Shown here one piece after another: positions 63,485 to 64,000 of a DNA stretch of 64,000 bases. The position numbers and the translations under genes are program-made. The DNA is from Rhizobium freirei PRF 81 (GTDB lineage Bacteria > Pseudomonadota > Alphaproteobacteria > Rhizobiales > Rhizobiaceae). Under the pieces are notes generated by a model. That model was not told the origin of the DNA, did not search any database, and was given only the letters and a program-made list of their open reading frames with translations. Each line of letters starts with the position of its first letter. Position 1 is the first letter of the stretch. The stretch is from the NCBI RefSeq assembly GCF_000359745.1, contig NZ_AQHN01000056.1:186001-250000 (forward strand). The letters run 5' to 3'.

Positions 63485-63515
63485 AGGCCTTTCGAGAAAT
63501 CGAAAGGCCTTTTTA
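63485..63515 (+). terminator. Rho-independent terminator of tRNA-Val
   Basis: AGGCCTTTCG-AGAAAT-CGAAAGGCCT is a perfect ten-pair stem followed by TTTTTAG, about 20 bases after the tRNA. Confidence 0.92.
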
Positions 63516-63600
63516 GTTTCAGGTCGCTCGATAGAGCGCCAACGTCGTCAAAGCGAAACCGGCCGAAGAACAGCCCAACGGTCCGACGATTTGCAGACGC

Positions 63601-63909
63601 TCAGCGGTCCAGGAAATTCCGGAAGACTTCCGTCGTCGGATAGGCGTAGGCGCCACGGTCGATAAAACCCTGGCGGTAGAGGCAAGCTCGCAGAGCCAGC
63701 CAGTAAAGCGTGCTGTTCGGGTCGGGCGACCCACGCCGCCAGGAATAGGCCTCGGGCTCGCAATGATTGAGCGCCCTGTCATATCTTGCCAGCACCACCG
63801 GATCGCTGTCGGCACGAATGCCCTGGTGGATCTGATAGTTCGAAGGCGCCTCACCTGCGGAGACGCATGCCAGGCTCAAAATCGCTCCCAGCGCTAACAT
63901 CATTCTCAT
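63601..63909 (-). CDS. Small putative lipoprotein of unknown function
   Basis: This 102-residue protein starts MRMMLALGAILSLACVSAG, a signal peptide with a lipobox-like LSLAC, so it may be lipid-anchored (Cys15). The mature part has two further Cys residues and segments such as LARYDRALNHCEPEAYSW; no family is recognised. GGAG lies ten bases before the ATG; ATG 63903 is also possible. The stop is at 63601, convergent with the tRNA terminator. Confidence 0.65.
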   Translation of the reverse strand: MRMMLALGAILSLACVSAGEAPSNYQIHQGIRADSDPVVLARYDRALNHCEPEAYSWRRGSPDPNSTLYWLALRACLYRQGFIDRGAYAYPTTEVFRNFLDR

Positions 63910-64000
63910 GTGCTTCGATCTCCAACTTACCGCGTCCCGAAAAATTCGAGCGCAAGTGGAGAATAATCGCCTTTTGAAAGTTAGCCAATCACATGCTTTG
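63910..64000. other. Right edge, no gene seen
   Basis: These last bases probably hold the promoter of the small lipoprotein gene on the minus strand. I see no other feature. Confidence 0.4.

Overview
The window looks like chromosomal DNA of a Rhizobium-type alphaproteobacterium (Rhizobiaceae). The signs are high and even GC in coding DNA, orthologues typical of the family (GapR, CpdR, Omp10-like lipoprotein, homospermidine synthase, MloK1-like channel, DUF1036/DUF1244 proteins), rhizobial intergenic palindromes, and a small RNA resembling the alpha-r8/MmgR family. No transposase, phage module, plasmid replication gene or CRISPR array is visible. Most of the window is ordinary core genome.

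Layout. 0.1-6.6 kb: alpha/beta hydrolase; a LysR regulator divergent from a tautomerase-cupin-DUF4865 cluster (the cupin appears frameshifted); threonine dehydratase; LysE exporter; a palindromic repeat element; a beta-hydroxyacid dehydrogenase. 6.6-15.3 kb: pyruvate kinase with a DUF1036 gene, N-formylglutamate amidohydrolase, DUF1244, GapR, a nitronate monooxygenase-like enzyme, a second dehydrogenase, IlvE and a flavin amine oxidase. 15.4-19.2 kb: copper/cytochrome-oxidase assembly module (CxxC protein, PepSY protein, PCu(A)C, SCO, CopC) with hairpins between genes. 19.2-25.5 kb: cell-surface genes (polysaccharide deacetylase, GT25, GT29-like protein, large M15/DUF882 protein) and an orphan sigma-54 response regulator. 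25.7-32.5 kb: PepF, a MITE-like inverted-repeat element, PabB, PabC, YciI, homospermidine synthase, an Omp10-like lipoprotein and a small membrane protein. 32.7-46.1 kb: 5'-nucleotidase with a LysM tail, ferrochelatase, a protease-like PDZ protein without its catalytic triad, SPFH/NfeD pair, KdsD, an outer-membrane barrel, GalU, lytic transglycosylase, SGNH hydrolase, and an orphan class II aminoacyl-tRNA-synthetase-like gene. 46.2-54.2 kb: GltD and GltB, then threonine aldolase. 54.2-64 kb: LysR/bile-acid symporter pair, Hsp20 with a possible RNA thermometer, DUF2000/Lrp pair, cyclic-nucleotide-gated K+ channel, lysophospholipase-like hydrolase, HisN, the MmgR-like RNA, a second formylglutamate amidohydrolase, CpdR, tRNA-Val(GAC) and a small lipoprotein.

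How they fit together. GltBD carries out ammonium assimilation; IlvE, PabB/PabC, HisN and HemH are biosynthetic; KdsD and GalU feed LPS and exopolysaccharide; the copper genes should serve haem-copper oxidase assembly; GapR and CpdR are cell-cycle regulators. The least explained items are the orphan synthetase-like gene with its short leader ORF (45.17-46.14 kb), the protease-dead PDZ protein (35.98-36.89 kb), and several structured intergenic regions that may encode RNAs. Everything here is from reading the sequence; no database search was run.
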